Source: Liolophura sinensis
Taxonomy: Eukaryota > Mollusca > Polyplacophora > Chitonida > Chitonidae
Direction: 5' to 3'
Length of the DNA: 64,000 bases
Assembly: GCF_032854445.1 (NCBI RefSeq)
Contig: NC_088296.1
Location: 25,429,897-25,493,896, forward strand
Position 1 is the stretch's first letter. Each line of letters opens with the position of its first letter. Position numbers and translations under genes: made by a program. This document shows, one piece after another, positions 1-10,105 of this stretch. Below the pieces are notes generated by a model. That model did not search any database. It saw only the letters and a program-made list of their open reading frames with translations, and was not told the DNA's origin.

Positions 1-275
1 ACCCCTCTGCACCTCACCCCTCCGCACCTCACCCCTCCGCGCCTCACCCCTCTGTGCCTCACCCCTCCGCACCTCACCCCTCTGTGCCTCACCCCTCTGT
101 GCCTCACCCCTCCGTACCTCACCCCTCTGTGCCTTACCCCTCCGCACCTCGCCCCTCCACACCTCACACCTCCGCACCTCACCCCTCCTCACCTCACCCA
201 TCCGCGCCTCACCCCTCTGGGCCTCACCCCTCCGAGCATCACCCCTCTGCGCATCACCCCTCCACGCTTCACATC
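1..275. repeat. 15-bp minisatellite, continues past the left edge
   Basis: About 18 tandem copies of a 15-bp unit of the form CCTCACCCCTCYGYR, exactly four units per 60 bases. Because 15 is a multiple of three, the plus strand reads as an open Pro/His/Ser pentapeptide repeat, which is the start of an apparent 202-codon frame. That frame joins the repeat to retrotransposon remnants and is not a gene. The array begins before base 1. Confidence 0.95.
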
Positions 276-354
276 ACTACTAGAAATATCAAGTTGTCCG
301 AGCCCATCAGCAGCTGTGGCGAGGAGTTCGCTCAACAGACATCATGGACTCTAC

Positions 355-957
355 ATACAAAATGTACGCAAATCCGTGGAGGCAACTTCAAAGGTAACAC
401 ATGTGGAAAAACAATGCTCATACATATATTTGACATAAAGGGTCAGCCGGGAAACACCCATCGCATGTATGCACAATTATGGTTGATCAAAGTAACTCAT
501 CTTTGGCCAGTTCAAGAGTTTTTTGCCATTTTCCTTAACGTTAAAGGACAGGCAATTCCATACAGTTTGTCTTCATGTTCCGGTAAAACTCAAACCAGTA
601 CCAGAAGCGCTGCTGGGTTCATTGTCCAAGCTCTAGATGGCAGTACTACCAACCATGACTGAGTCCAATGAGATCCCTAATATTAGAGAGGAAATTCGCC
701 TGAAGTTGCAGAGCACCATAGACACCTGAACAGCATTAAGGGACAAATACCATCGTTGGACAACCAGGCTCAGAGCCGTCTATTGTTAGGAAGGGGCTTC
801 CTAGAGGCACATCAAGTTCATGACCAAATAGTAGGTTCCAGAAATAGCTCATATGCACAACGACTTTAACTTGGATGGGTTATAATTGACGAAGCGTGCC
901 TTGGACAAATGCACAAACCTTAAGTTGTCACAGTGAAAACTAATTTGTGGAGGACCC
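355..957 (+). pseudogene. BEL/Pao protease and protease-RT linker remnant
   Basis: In one frame [20 protein letters not shown] begins near 359. A one-frame shift gives a VDQSN motif at 482-496, at the place where BEL/Pao proteases have their D-Q-S-N-like active-site region. The frame then returns for [18 protein letters not shown] (about 530-585) and [13 protein letters not shown] (about 610-650). Further shifts give [13 protein letters not shown] (about 660-700), RLLLGRGFLEAHQVHDQIVG (about 777-835) and LGWVIIDEACLG (about 870-905), the conserved linker between protease and RT. Frame changes and a stop before LGWVI show it is dead. The 31-32-bp minisatellite follows directly. Confidence 0.8.
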
Positions 958-1370
958 TTTATCTGTCGACCATGTACAAGCCAGTTCCCTCCATCTGTCG
1001 ACCATGTACAAGCCAGTTCCCTTCATCTGTCCACCATGTACAAGCCAGTTCCCTCCGTCTTCCACCATGTACAAGTCAGTTCCCTGCGTCTATCCACCAT
1101 GTACAAGCCAGTTCCCTTCATCTTTCCACCATGTACAAGCCAGTTCCCTCTGTCTTCCACCATGTACAAGCCCGTTCCCTTCATCTGTCCACCATGTACA
1201 AACAAGTTCCCTTCATCTATCCACCATGTATAAGCCAGTTCCCTCTGTCTTCCACCATGTACAAGCCCGTTCCCTTCATCTGTCCACCATGTACAAGTCA
1301 GTTCCCTGCGTCTATCCACCATGTACAAGCCAGTTCCCTTCATCTTTCCACCATGTACAAGCCTATTGAT
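958..1370. repeat. 31-32-bp minisatellite inside the BEL/Pao remnant
   Basis: Thirteen copies of a unit containing CCACCATGTACAAGCCAGTT followed by a CCCTYNRTCT segment. Unit length alternates between 31 and 32 bp, so all frames are sampled and ORFs of 135-146 codons appear on both strands by chance. It lies exactly between the linker remnant (ending near 957) and the RT N-terminal remnant (from 1372), so it expanded within, or was inserted into, the old element. Confidence 0.95.
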
Positions 1371-1371
1371 T

Positions 1372-1626
1372 GAGGACCAGATGTTCTTGGATTTAATGGA
1401 TGAAAACTTTTCAAAGGATCCATGAAGCAACTGGGTAACTCCACTTCCATTTCATCCGAATTGGCATAGATTGATGAATGATCGCCTAAACAGAGCTAAA
1501 GCTCTTGACTGAAATCTGCATCAGAATTTGACAAAGAAACAACACAAGATAACTTATATGGAGCAGATATTCAGGCCTCCTGTACCAGAAGACGAAGACG
1601 TGTGGTATTTGCCAATCTTCAGCATT
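1372..1626 (+). pseudogene. BEL/Pao reverse transcriptase, N-terminal remnant
   Basis: A single plus-strand frame reads EDQMFLDLMDENFSKDP, then TGA (1423-1425), then SNWVTPLPFHPNWHRLMNDR and AKALD, then TGA (1510-1512), and later PVPEDEDVWYLPIFSI up to a TAG. The W-V-x-P-L-P-F and E-D-V-W-Y-L-P-I-F blocks are typical of the start of BEL/Pao RT. The two internal stops in otherwise intact frame show loss of function by point mutation. Confidence 0.85.
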
Positions 1627-1745
1627 TAGGCACAAGGTGACAATAATTTATTCCATACAGTTTGTGTTTTTGTTTTGAACAGACAATTAGTAAATGGACA
1701 AATGTACAGCTTTCATCAGGTGTTTAGAATTCTTCCTTCTGGGAA
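1627..1745. other. Unidentified insert between two RT pieces
   Basis: RT coding similarity stops after the PIFSI segment and resumes with IKYPQKPTQIRRVFDSSA about 120 bases later, although these two blocks are nearly adjacent in BEL/Pao proteins. The intervening AT-rich sequence has no recognisable content. It may be a small inserted element or scrambled sequence; I see no clear target-site duplication. Confidence 0.45.
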
Positions 1746-1747
1746 TC

Positions 1748-2400
1748 AAATATCCCCAGAAACCAACTCAGATAAGAAGGGTTTTTGATTCATCAGCGCA
1801 GCACAAGTGTCTGTCCCTTAACAGTGTGACCGGCCCGGATTGCACAGTTGGTAGAGCGTCCGATCCAGGATCAATCCTGGGTGAAGTCACACCTAAGACT
1901 TTTAAACAAGAAGTTGTAACTTCCTCCCTTGGCATTCAGCATGAAGGGGGACAGTGCAACGACTGGTTGACCCGTATCAATATAATGGCTCGGAAGGGGA
2001 GGCTTACTTGCTTTCGGTAAGTCGTCTCAATGAAGCAGCACTAAATAAAAGAGCGGTGGAAGTCCGTCCTGCAACAAGGAGGCACTTGTGCATGCACTCT
2101 AACGATTCCTTCATCGTCATATGACTGAAATATTGTTAAGTACGATGTTAAACCCAAAGCACTTACTCACTCACTTAACAGTGTGCTGCTAACTGTTCCA
2201 GATCTGACAGGAATAGTTTGCCGGGTATCCTGCTTCTGTATAGAAAAGAACCAGTGGCTATCGTCACAGATATCCAACAGATGTTTTACAGTTTTTTTGT
2301 AAGGTCAGATCACAGAAACTATCTCAGATTTTTCTGGTATAGAGAAAATAATCTGGATAACGACCTCATAGAAAACCAAATGTGCGTCCACGTGTCTGTC
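1748..2400 (+). pseudogene. BEL/Pao reverse transcriptase core remnant, split by a SINE
   Basis: Before the SINE the frame reads IKYPQKPTQIRRVFDSSA and then LSLNSV (1750-1828). After it, LLTVPDLT (2186-2209) is followed, after a frameshift, by NSLPGILLLYRKEPVAIVTD and IQQMFYSFFVRSDHRNYLRF (about 2213-2330). The KEPVAI..DI..MF and HR.YLRF..Y blocks match the RT palm of BEL/Pao elements. The Q-I-R-x-V-F-D-S-S-A block is the RT fingers motif of the same family. The coding match breaks directly at the SINE target-site duplication. Confidence 0.85.
1829..2173 (+). mobile_element. tRNA-derived SINE (family 2) with 12-bp TSD
   Basis: A 345-bp insertion flanked by a perfect 12-bp duplication, CTTAACAGTGTG, at 1817-1828 and 2174-2185. 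The head resembles a tRNA: an A-box-like ACAGTTGGTAGAGCG near 1845 and a B-box-like GGATCAATCC near 1870. The 3' end, ACGATGTTAAACCC then CACTTACTCACTCA, is like tails common in mollusc SINEs and their partner LINEs. It splits the BEL/Pao RT remnant and is therefore younger. No second copy was noticed in the window. Confidence 0.88.
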
Positions 2401-2462
2401 ACTGGCAACTGCGACCTACACACAAAACAGAGCAAAAGACTCTGTGGGCCAATGGGCTGTTA

Positions 2463-2690
2463 CGTCTGCACAAGATCGCGTCAATCTCACCTGTTGTCAT
2501 GAGTGCCTTTCCCCTAGAAAATTGTGCTAAGGAACTGAGAGAGCTAGATCTAGCTACCACCATGTTACCAGTACAGCTCACTTTGAGTTTAACCTGGAAG
2601 GTGTTTTATCCAAAGTCATCTCATTGTATGATCAATTGGGGTTCACTGCTCTCGTCACAGTCCAACGAAAAATACTTCTATGTAACATGA
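2463..2690 (+). pseudogene. BEL/Pao segment downstream of the RT palm
   Basis: One frame reads RLHKIASISPVVMSAFPLEN, then AKELRELDLATTMLPVQLTL (2463-2590). A frameshift near 2600 gives GVLSKVISLYDQLGFTALVT and then VQRKILL (2600-2680). R-L-H-K-I-x-S, the E-L-x-x-L-D-L run and the S-x-Y-D-x-L-G-F block lie in this order after the RT active site in BEL/Pao proteins. Traces may continue to about 2760; nothing later is recognisable as RNase H or integrase. Confidence 0.8.
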
Positions 2691-2866
2691 CCTTGGAAAC
2701 CAATGACAGGGGCGAGGAGCTCCCATAATCAGGGCAGGACTCCCTGTGGAACATCTTCATTATGTGATCAGTCCAGTGATTCAAATAGTTGAACAAAAAT
2801 CTTTGTCTATGATATGTTACTACAGGCAAAAGGATATTCTCTGTGAGACATGCACCAAATTTAAAG

Positions 2867-3220
2867 TAGCTATACCAGAGATTTTTGGCAACAATCCATC
2901 AATGCAAATCCAATAAGATGTTTTATTGTTACATGTATTTTTGAATTGGCCCAAGTAACTACATTTTCCAAAATATCTGCCTCATCTGTACACATGTTAT
3001 AAAACTGAAAATAAGCAAAAAAAAGTTTCTAAAATTTACAATGTCCGTCACATGATAACTTTTACAAATTTTCAAATCATTTTAACACCATAAATAGTAC
3101 TGATACGAGTCGGACATTGACTGAAAGGCAATAATTTGAGTTATTCTTAATAAATTATGGAGAAAATTTGTTTTGATTGGCCAGTGCTAATTTTATCACC
3201 ACAAATCTCTGGTACAGCTA
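2867..3220. mobile_element. MITE-like element with about 20-bp terminal inverted repeats
   Basis: The left end reads TAGCTATACCAGAGATTTTT (2867-2886) and the reverse complement of the right end (3201-3220) reads TAGCTGTACCAGAGATTTGT. The interior is AT-rich and non-coding. If the outer TA on each side is the target duplication, the element fits a Tc1/mariner-type MITE of about 350 bp; that class is an inference. It starts just beyond the BEL/Pao remnant. Confidence 0.65.
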
Positions 3221-4044
3221 GTATTTTAGATAAAATTAGCTTTGATTTGTTAAAAAAAAAAATGGGGTGAAAATGTCATAAAAATTGTCATCTAGATTGG
3301 AGAACCCTCCAGCTATTAGTTCCTCAACCTGACACCAGCTGGGGTAACAGAGGGTCAGTTCACAGTCAGAGATAATACTCTCTATTTGTACATAAGAGAT
3401 CAACATTACCCAGCCTGTCATGGCTAGCCATTACCATAGAGACAGAGATTATAGCATCTGGCACTCCAGACCTGCCAGGCCAGCAGACGTAATCACAAGC
3501 CAGAACCAGAAATCACAGATACTTATCCTGATTGATATCAAAGGCCAGATTAAAGGTCGCCAGGATCAAATCAGTCACCAGTATATAAGGTGGCCGTAAT
3601 ATAAGGTCGCCAAAAAAAAAGAGGTTGCCAAAATCCAACCTCAGACACCAGAATCAGATCAGTGTGTGTTGTAATTTTAGTATTCATTTGTATTTATATC
3701 ACATTATCTTGTTTTGCTACAGAGTGAGGAAATGTCTCCATCATGTTATTACTGTATACAGCATATACTCATGGGACGTATATACTGTACCATTTGCCTC
3801 TTCATGTGGGGAGTTAACTGTAGCAAATTACAGCTCAGATATGCTCCTCAATAAACATGTTCGATTAGCAGCAATATAAAAGTGGATACATGTACACTGT
3901 GTAGTTGAATTTCTGCTTTATTAATTCAGGCCAGGAAGCTGTCAATATTCTGCTAGCTATTTCCTTTTTTTTTCTGGATCAGGCAAAAATTGGGTGTAGT
4001 CAACACAGATCATTTTGTAGTTGAGGCAGTCTTACACGAAGTTA
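3221..4044. other. AT-rich sequence, nothing recognised
   Basis: No coding similarity and no tandem array. Short frames of about 60-84 codons have no recognisable content. A TATAAGGTCGCCA-like string recurs two or three times near 3590-3630. Confidence 0.5.
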
Positions 4045-4160
4045 CATAGTTATCGGGTCATCGTTTTCCTACAGTTCCACAAAGTATTAGCATACGTCCA
4101 TAGTTATAGGGTCTTTTTTTTCGTACAGTTCCACAGAGAATTGGCATATGCACATAGTAC
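4045..4160. repeat. Two-copy direct repeat of about 58 bp
   Basis: Two adjacent copies share CATAGTTATMGGGTC, then CGTACAGTTCCACA (CCTACAGTTCCACA in copy one), then a RTTRGCATAYG segment. They are diverged by several substitutions and a T-run difference. Confidence 0.7.
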
Positions 4161-5095
4161 ACCTTCACTTGAGAAAGGCCAGAGAAGGTGTGACCTGCCA
4201 AAATATCTTGATATTTTGATACAGCCACACATGCGTTGTTGGCCAGTTTTGTTGTCGGAAAGCCCCATGAACAGTACGGCCTAAAGCTGAAATTGAACCC
4301 ACCATTTATTTGACTGGAGTTTTATGCCCTACTCAGGAATTCATAAGGAACAGAACCAATTAGTGATCCTATGGTCATGGTCATCTTCATATACATGCTG
4401 TTGTTGTGCTTTGAATGTTTTGACCGCCCGTTTGTAAGACTATCTGCTGGTTGCTATACTTATAGATTACACAAGGCAGTACAGTATTTTGAGAGAGCAC
4501 ATCTTCCCGTGGCTGCAACCTGTGTGTGGTTATACTGCTAGAGTTAAGACGCCTATGCCAGTGTTTTCCACACACCTATTCCATTAAGCCAATTGCTATA
4601 TAAGTGCAAGATGATGTCGTCCACGTCTTCAAGGAAATCATAATGGACGCCACATAGTCTGCCTAGAGAAATGAAGATAAATGACAAATTTGCCATGATG
4701 GCTGCAACCAGAGACGCCTTATCCAACAGACAAGACCGCTATCTGTACACTCTGCAGAAGGAACACAACAAATGGCGTACAATCACAAACCCAGCAAATT
4801 GAAACTTGTCATCAAACACATGGAAATTAATTTCCACTTAATCAAGATTTTTAGAAATGACAACATTAGCCTCCTCCGAAGTTTCAAACCGTCTTATTTA
4901 ATCCACACAGGAATATGACTTCAGCGATGAAATTAGTTGGTTTCAGAGTACCGCATTGCACCTTGTCTCTCTCATTCCCCACAGGATTTGGTCCTGATTA
5001 AAGGAACATGTCTAACAAATTAAATCGGGACTGGACATATTACTTTCAACTGAATTTAGAAATCTGGGGAAAGGCCTTATCTGAAATTTATCATT
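4161..5095. other. Unique sequence with a possible old SINE scrap
   Basis: Near 4302-4345 a TTTATTTGACTGGAGTTTTA string followed by CCTACTCAGGAAT resembles the tail region of SINE family 1. Nothing else is recognised. Confidence 0.4.
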
Positions 5096-5246
5096 TACTT
5101 ATTTATTTATTTCATAAGTGTTTTACACTGTACTCAAGAATACAACGACGCCTAGCATTATGGCGGGAGGAAACCGGGCAGAGCCTGGGGTAAACCCACA
5201 ACCATCTGCAGATTGCTTGAAGACCTTCCCACGTACGGCCGGAGAT
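5096..5246 (-). mobile_element. SINE family 1, 5'-truncated copy
   Basis: Minus-strand copy beginning with the tail complement TTATTTATTTATTT, then TTTTACACTGTACTCAAGAA, CATTATGGCGGGAGGAAACC, CCACAACCATCTGCAG and CCACGTACGGCCGGAG. It lacks the tRNA-like head, which would lie to the right. Confidence 0.85.
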
Positions 5247-5570
5247 GATCCATCATCATCCGAAATTTGTCTTGTATATGTAAGCACTCCCGTGTATAAA
5301 TGTTGGTTACGAATTTATTTTATTTATTTTACTGATATTTCACAGTCAGCAAACTTGAAATGAAAAATTAAACCCTAATGGAAAATCTAAACACTGGTGT
5401 ATAATCAATGGAATTGTATACGCTACTAGTTAGATATGAATTTAAAAACACGGATTAATACAATTACTCGGGAGCATGGACTGCATGAACAATTATATCT
5501 GGCTTAATGCCATTTGGGGCGGTACTAAATACAACCGATCATGCTGATCTGGGGTAATGAGTCAAACCTT

Positions 5571-5810
5571 AACACCTTAAAAAGTCATATTACTGTTAAC
5601 ATTCAAACCTTTTCAACAAACCAAAATCACTGTTTTGGGTGGAATTTATGCATAAATTGTGAAAATAATGCTAGAAAAAATTTGCTTGTGTCATTAAGGT
5701 CGCAAGCTTAAAAAAACTGCGACAATTATTTCTCTACACCCCATACTCCTCTCAAGAGTGCTTCCAAATATTGGTTGAAGAGGCGACTGAAAAGTTTGAT
5801 TAATTGGGGG
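5571..5810 (+). repeat. Unclassified dispersed repeat X, copy 1
   Basis: A diverged second copy lies at about 20385-20600. Shared blocks in order are a TTTTGGGTGGAATTT-like string, an ATAATGCTAGAAAAAATTT-like string, TTGTGTCATTAAGGTCGCAA, ATTATTTCTCTACAC, CATACTYCTCTCA and ATATTGGTTG. No coding content or clear terminal repeats. Confidence 0.6.
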
Positions 5811-6251
5811 TATATATACAGTGACAGATCTCAATACAATTTATTGATCTACCACAATTACAGGCAATACAAAACAGAATGTTTTTATAAACAGCTATAA
5901 TCAATTATTGTTAATTTTAAACAAGCAATGACCAATAAAAGATCCTGCACAAGACTAGTCAGAATCTTGTCTTCGTTCATTTTTGTCACATAACACTGTA
6001 AGACTTTTTTGTGTGTATGTTCATCTTTTTTAGCAATTTGGCGCCAATTCAGTTAGAGATCAATGGATCGTTGAAGCCAAGGAGTTTTTCCCAGATCTGC
6101 AGACAGGAAGTAATCAATCTTCACACCGTGGAAACCATTCCTTCAATCAGCAGCCTATTATGGCTCCAATAAAACTGTTTCAGTCTAGAAACTTTGGAAT
6201 ACATGCTATTGGAAGATTTTATTCACTATCTCGTATGTCCACTAGTTAACA

Positions 6252-6517
6252 TTTTATTTATTTATTTATCTGATTGATGTTTTATGTCTTTCTCAAGAAT
6301 ATATCACTTATACGATGGCCACCAGCATTATGGCGGAGGGAAACCAGGCAAAGCCCTTTGAGAAACCCACAACCATCCGCAGGTTGCTGACGTACCTTCC
6401 CTGGCTGAGAGGAAGCCAGCATGAGCTGGGCATGAACTTACAGCGACTGCACTGGTGAGAGGCTCCTTGGCCATTATGCTGTGCTAGCATGCCAACCAAC
6501 TGAGCCATGAAGGCCCC
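6252..6517 (-). mobile_element. SINE family 1, near full length
   Basis: The left end is the TATTTATTTATTT tail complement. The body contains CTTATACGATGGCCACCAGC, CATCCGCAGGTTGCTGACG and GAGGAAGCCAGCATGAGCTG. The right end AACCAACTGAGCCATGAAGG is the complement of a tRNA A-box region, and GCATGAACTTACAG covers the B-box region. Diverged from consensus, with no clean TSD seen. Confidence 0.92.
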
Positions 6518-7314
6518 TCACTGGATATCAGTCAACTACCATACTGTATAGTTAGAAGTACATATGTGCTGGATACAGCCTTTAACAAAAGCCAGCAAGA
6601 GAGACTGATGGAGTTTTATTGTTGAGAATTTCGTTTACAAGGACTTCAATAGCATACATGTGCATCAATTATGACAGCTTTTTCTGCATAATAATTAAAA
6701 TCCAGTTCCAATCCTGATATAGTAACCAATTAGTAACAGTGCTGCCTCAGTGAAACATGTACACTATGCTCCTGACACCAGACATTACAGCTCACCAGAC
6801 TAATATTACCCAGTGCTAACTATATGAAGTGTGAGATTATCTTCACCAACAAAGTAATACTTTCCAGATTAACAGATAAGGTTTTGGTATTAGAGCCCTA
6901 GACTCAGAACTGAACCTCAGCTTAGCTCTACTCATCAGCTTATTTGACACAATTTGACATCTTGCATGTTATTTGGATAGAACACAGCTTTGTTATGATG
7001 TGTGTTTTTAAAATAAGTCATCTAATGGGTCATGAGAGTCTATGCATAAGACACTTTTACCTAAGGAATATATTACATACTGTGTTACATAAAAGAGGGC
7101 CATTTTCAATATACATGCAAAATTTCCAATTATTTATATGTATAGATATTGATTTTGTAGTTGTCTGAACCAATTTCAGGACAAAATTCTGCACAAGTTT
7201 CCTTTGTGATCTTTGTGATTTTTGGGGCAGGAATTCTGGGTCTCCACAAACTCTGCAGACATATATTCTCCAGAGTCTTGTTTTATGAGGTCATTGAAAA
7301 ATGATACATGAAGG
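6518..7314. other. Unique sequence, nothing recognised
   Basis: AT-rich with short frames only. I see no repeat family or coding motif. Confidence 0.5.
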
Positions 7315-8985
7315 ATCTAGCTACCATCTTGACAGACAACAGTGCCCCCATGCAACCTGAACACAGACACTGTCTAGAATCTTGACAGACAACAGGGCCC
7401 TCATGCAGCCTGAACACAGACACTGTCTAGCATCTTGACAGACAGGGCCCCCATGCAGCCTGAACACAGATATGGTCTAGCATCTGGACAGACAACTGGG
7501 ACCCCATGTAGCCCTGAACACAGATATGGTCTAGCATCTTGACAGACAACAGGGACCCCATGTAGCCCTGAACACAGATATGACCTAGCATCTTGACAGA
7601 CAACAGGGCCCCCATGCAGCCTGAACACAGATAAGGTCTAGCATATGGACAGGGACAACAGGGCCCCCATGTAGCCCTGAACACAGACATGGTCTAGCAT
7701 CTTGACAGACAACAGGGACCCCATGTAGCCTGAATACAGATATGGTCTAGCATCTTGACAAACAGGGACCCCATGTAGCCCTGAACACAGATATAACCTA
7801 GCATCTGGACAGACAACAGGGATCCCATGTAGCCCTGAACACAGATATGGTCTAGCATCTTGACAAACAACAGGGACCCTGTGTAGCTCTGAACACAGAT
7901 ATGACCTAGCATCTTGACAGAAAACAGGGACCCCATGTAGCCCTGAACACAGATATGGTCTAGCATCTTGACAGACAACAGGGACCCCATGTAGCCCTGA
8001 ACACAGATATGACCTAGCATCTTGACAGACAACAGGGGCCCCATGCAGCCTGAACACAGATAAGGTCTAGCATATGGACAGGGACAACAGGGCCCCCATG
8101 TAGCCCTGAACACAGACATGGTCTAGCATCTTGACAAACAGGGTTCCCATGTAGCCCTGAACACAGATATGACCTAGCATCTGGACAGACAACTGGGACC
8201 CCATGTAGCCCTGAACACAGATATGGTCTAGCATCTTGACAGGCAACAGGGACCCCATGTAGCCCTGAACACAGATATGACCTAGCATCTTGACAGACAA
8301 CAGGGACTCCATGTAGCCCTGAACACAGATATGGTCTAGCATCTTGACAGACAACAGGGACCACATGTAGCCCTGAACACAGATATAGCCTAGCATCTGG
8401 ACAGACAACAGGGCCCCTGTGCAGCCTAAACACAGATATGTTCTAGCATCTTGACAGACAATAGGGACCACATGTAGCCCTGAACACAGATATGGTCTAG
8501 CATCTGGACACACAACAGGGCCCCCATGTAGCCCTGAACACAGATATGGCCTAGCATCTGGACAGATAACAGGGTCCTCAATCAGTCATCAACACAGATT
8601 CTGTCTAGCACCTTGACAGAAAACTGGGTCCCCATGCGTCCCTAAACACAGATATGGTCTTGCATCTGGACACACAACAGGGCCCCCATGTAGCCCTGAA
8701 CACAGACATGGTCTAGCATCTTGACAGACAACAGGGACCCCATGCAGCCTGAACACAGACATGGTCTAGCATCTTGACAGACAACAGGGACCCCATGTAG
8801 CCCTGAACACAGATATGACCTAGCATCTGGACAGACAACAGGGACCCCATGTAGCCCTGAACACAGATATGACCTAGCATCTGGACAGACAACAGTGCCC
8901 CCATGTAGCCCTGAACACAGACATGGTCTAGCACCTTGACAGACAACTGGACCCCCATGCAGCCCTCAACACAGACAGATCATGG
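7315..8985. repeat. 54-bp minisatellite with about 430-bp higher-order repeat
   Basis: About 30 copies of a 54-bp unit containing CCCATGTAGCCCTGAACACA, then GATATGRYCTAGCATCTTGA and CAGACAACAGGG. A marker variant, CTAGCATATGGACAGGGACA, occurs at about 7638 and again at about 8067 in matching surroundings, showing duplication of an eight-unit block. Since 54 is a multiple of three, minus-strand frames of 75-148 codons stay open (Cys-rich); these are shadows of the repeat. Confidence 0.95.
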
Positions 8986-9098
8986 ATGCCTGTCTATTGT
9001 GAATTCCAAGCTAGATTATATTCAGCATGTGACCAATACTAATTCACATTGACATCTCCTCAAAAAAGTCATGGCATCATTGCTATAAATCTCATTCG

Positions 9099-9340
9099 GA
9101 ACAGGCTTTTAGCGCATAACAAATTGATGGCCGCCATTTGATACAAGGTATATTATTTCTGATAAAACTCTATCATTCCAGGATGCTTTAAAAGGCATGA
9201 TCTTTAGGATTTTGTACACAGAATAGACTTTTACCCCATAACAAACTGATGGTCACAATTTGATACAGGGATATATATTTTAGACGGAACTCTATCATTT
9301 CAGAATGCTGTAATAGGCATGATCTTTATTGTTGGATTTT
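9099..9340. repeat. Diverged tandem duplication of about 120 bp
   Basis: Copy one (9099-9215) and copy two (9221-9340) share CATAACAAAYTGATGG, ATTTGATACA, AACTCTATCATT and GGCATGATCTTTA in order. Only two copies are seen, with about a fifth of positions changed. Confidence 0.8.
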
Positions 9341-9733
9341 GTTTCAAGGATACACAATGAAGCACTTGCCAATATTATCACACGTAAAACCTATCTGAAA
9401 TTTAACACATCTAAACAAATGAAGACATAAAAAGGTTACGGGGACAGCTAAATAATGAGGTGACAATCAACAACATAACTGTATCTAAGGTAATCATTCA
9501 ATGATTCTACAACCTACAATCCAGGTTGTCTACCTGCAAGAAATCATTTTTCCGCATGCCATATACACAGCCATGGCAATCATCACCTTGTGTGATTACC
9601 ATGCCAGAAGTACTTATCACTAATTTATATATTTATTTATTTGATAGCTTTTCAATCACACTCAAGAAAATAAGTCAGATACTGATCGATAAACACACAG
9701 ATGACAGTTAACTAATACAGCTAATAAGTTTGA
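9341..9733. other. Unique sequence with a SINE family 1 tail scrap
   Basis: Near 9622-9680 TATTTATTTATTTGATAGC followed by ATCACACTCAAGAAAATA resembles the tail of SINE family 1. Nothing else is recognised. Confidence 0.4.
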
Positions 9734-10105
9734 GTCTACCAAAGTTAAACTTTGGGTGTAGCTCACTGGATCAGTTTTCTCTCAATTCTGAGTGGGACTC
9801 TACCCTAGTTAAACTTTGGATATAGCTCACTGGATCAGTTTTCTCTCAATTCTGAGTGGGACTCTACCCTAGTTAAACTTTGGTTGTAGCTTACTGGATC
9901 AGTTTTCTCTCAATTCTGAGTGGGACTCTACCCTAGTTAAACTTTGGGTGTAGCTTACTGGATCAGTTTTCTCTCAATTCTGAGTGGGACTCTACCCTGG
10001 TTAAACTTTGGGTGTAGCTTACTGGATCAGTTTTCTCTGAAATCTGAGTGGGACTCTACCCTAGTTAAACTTTAGGTGTAGCTTACTGGATCAGTTTTCT
10101 CTGAG
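9734..10105. repeat. 64-bp minisatellite, about 6 copies
   Basis: Unit contains CTACCCTAGTTAAACTTTGG, GTGTAGCTTACTGGATCAG, then TTTTCTCTCAATTCTGAGTG. The period is exactly 64 bp in the central copies. The outer copies are slightly diverged. Confidence 0.95.

Larger units (their letters stand above)
281..2760 (+). mobile_element. Decayed BEL/Pao LTR retrotransposon (pol region), interrupted
   Basis: Pieces of one polyprotein appear in order on the plus strand, spread over all three frames: a Cys-containing pre-protease segment, an aspartic protease-like region, the protease-RT linker, the RT N-terminal part, the RT core and the segment after RT. The order and motifs fit BEL/Pao elements (established family knowledge); the assignment is by eye. 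The remnant is broken by many frameshifts, at least two in-frame TGA codons, a 31-32-bp minisatellite, an unidentified insert near 1627-1745 and a SINE. I find no LTRs, no RNase H or integrase, and no catalytic YxDD box; the stretch where that box should lie (about 2400-2460) looks deleted or scrambled. It is non-functional. Confidence 0.85.

Noticed and set aside
54-662. 202-codon plus-strand ORF as a gene
   Set aside because: It fuses the 15-bp minisatellite to the frame-shifted protease remnant of a dead retrotransposon.
7401-8958. Cys-rich minus-strand ORFs resembling secreted repeat proteins
   Set aside because: 54-bp minisatellite; frames shift with indel-bearing units and no signal peptide or splice site is seen.
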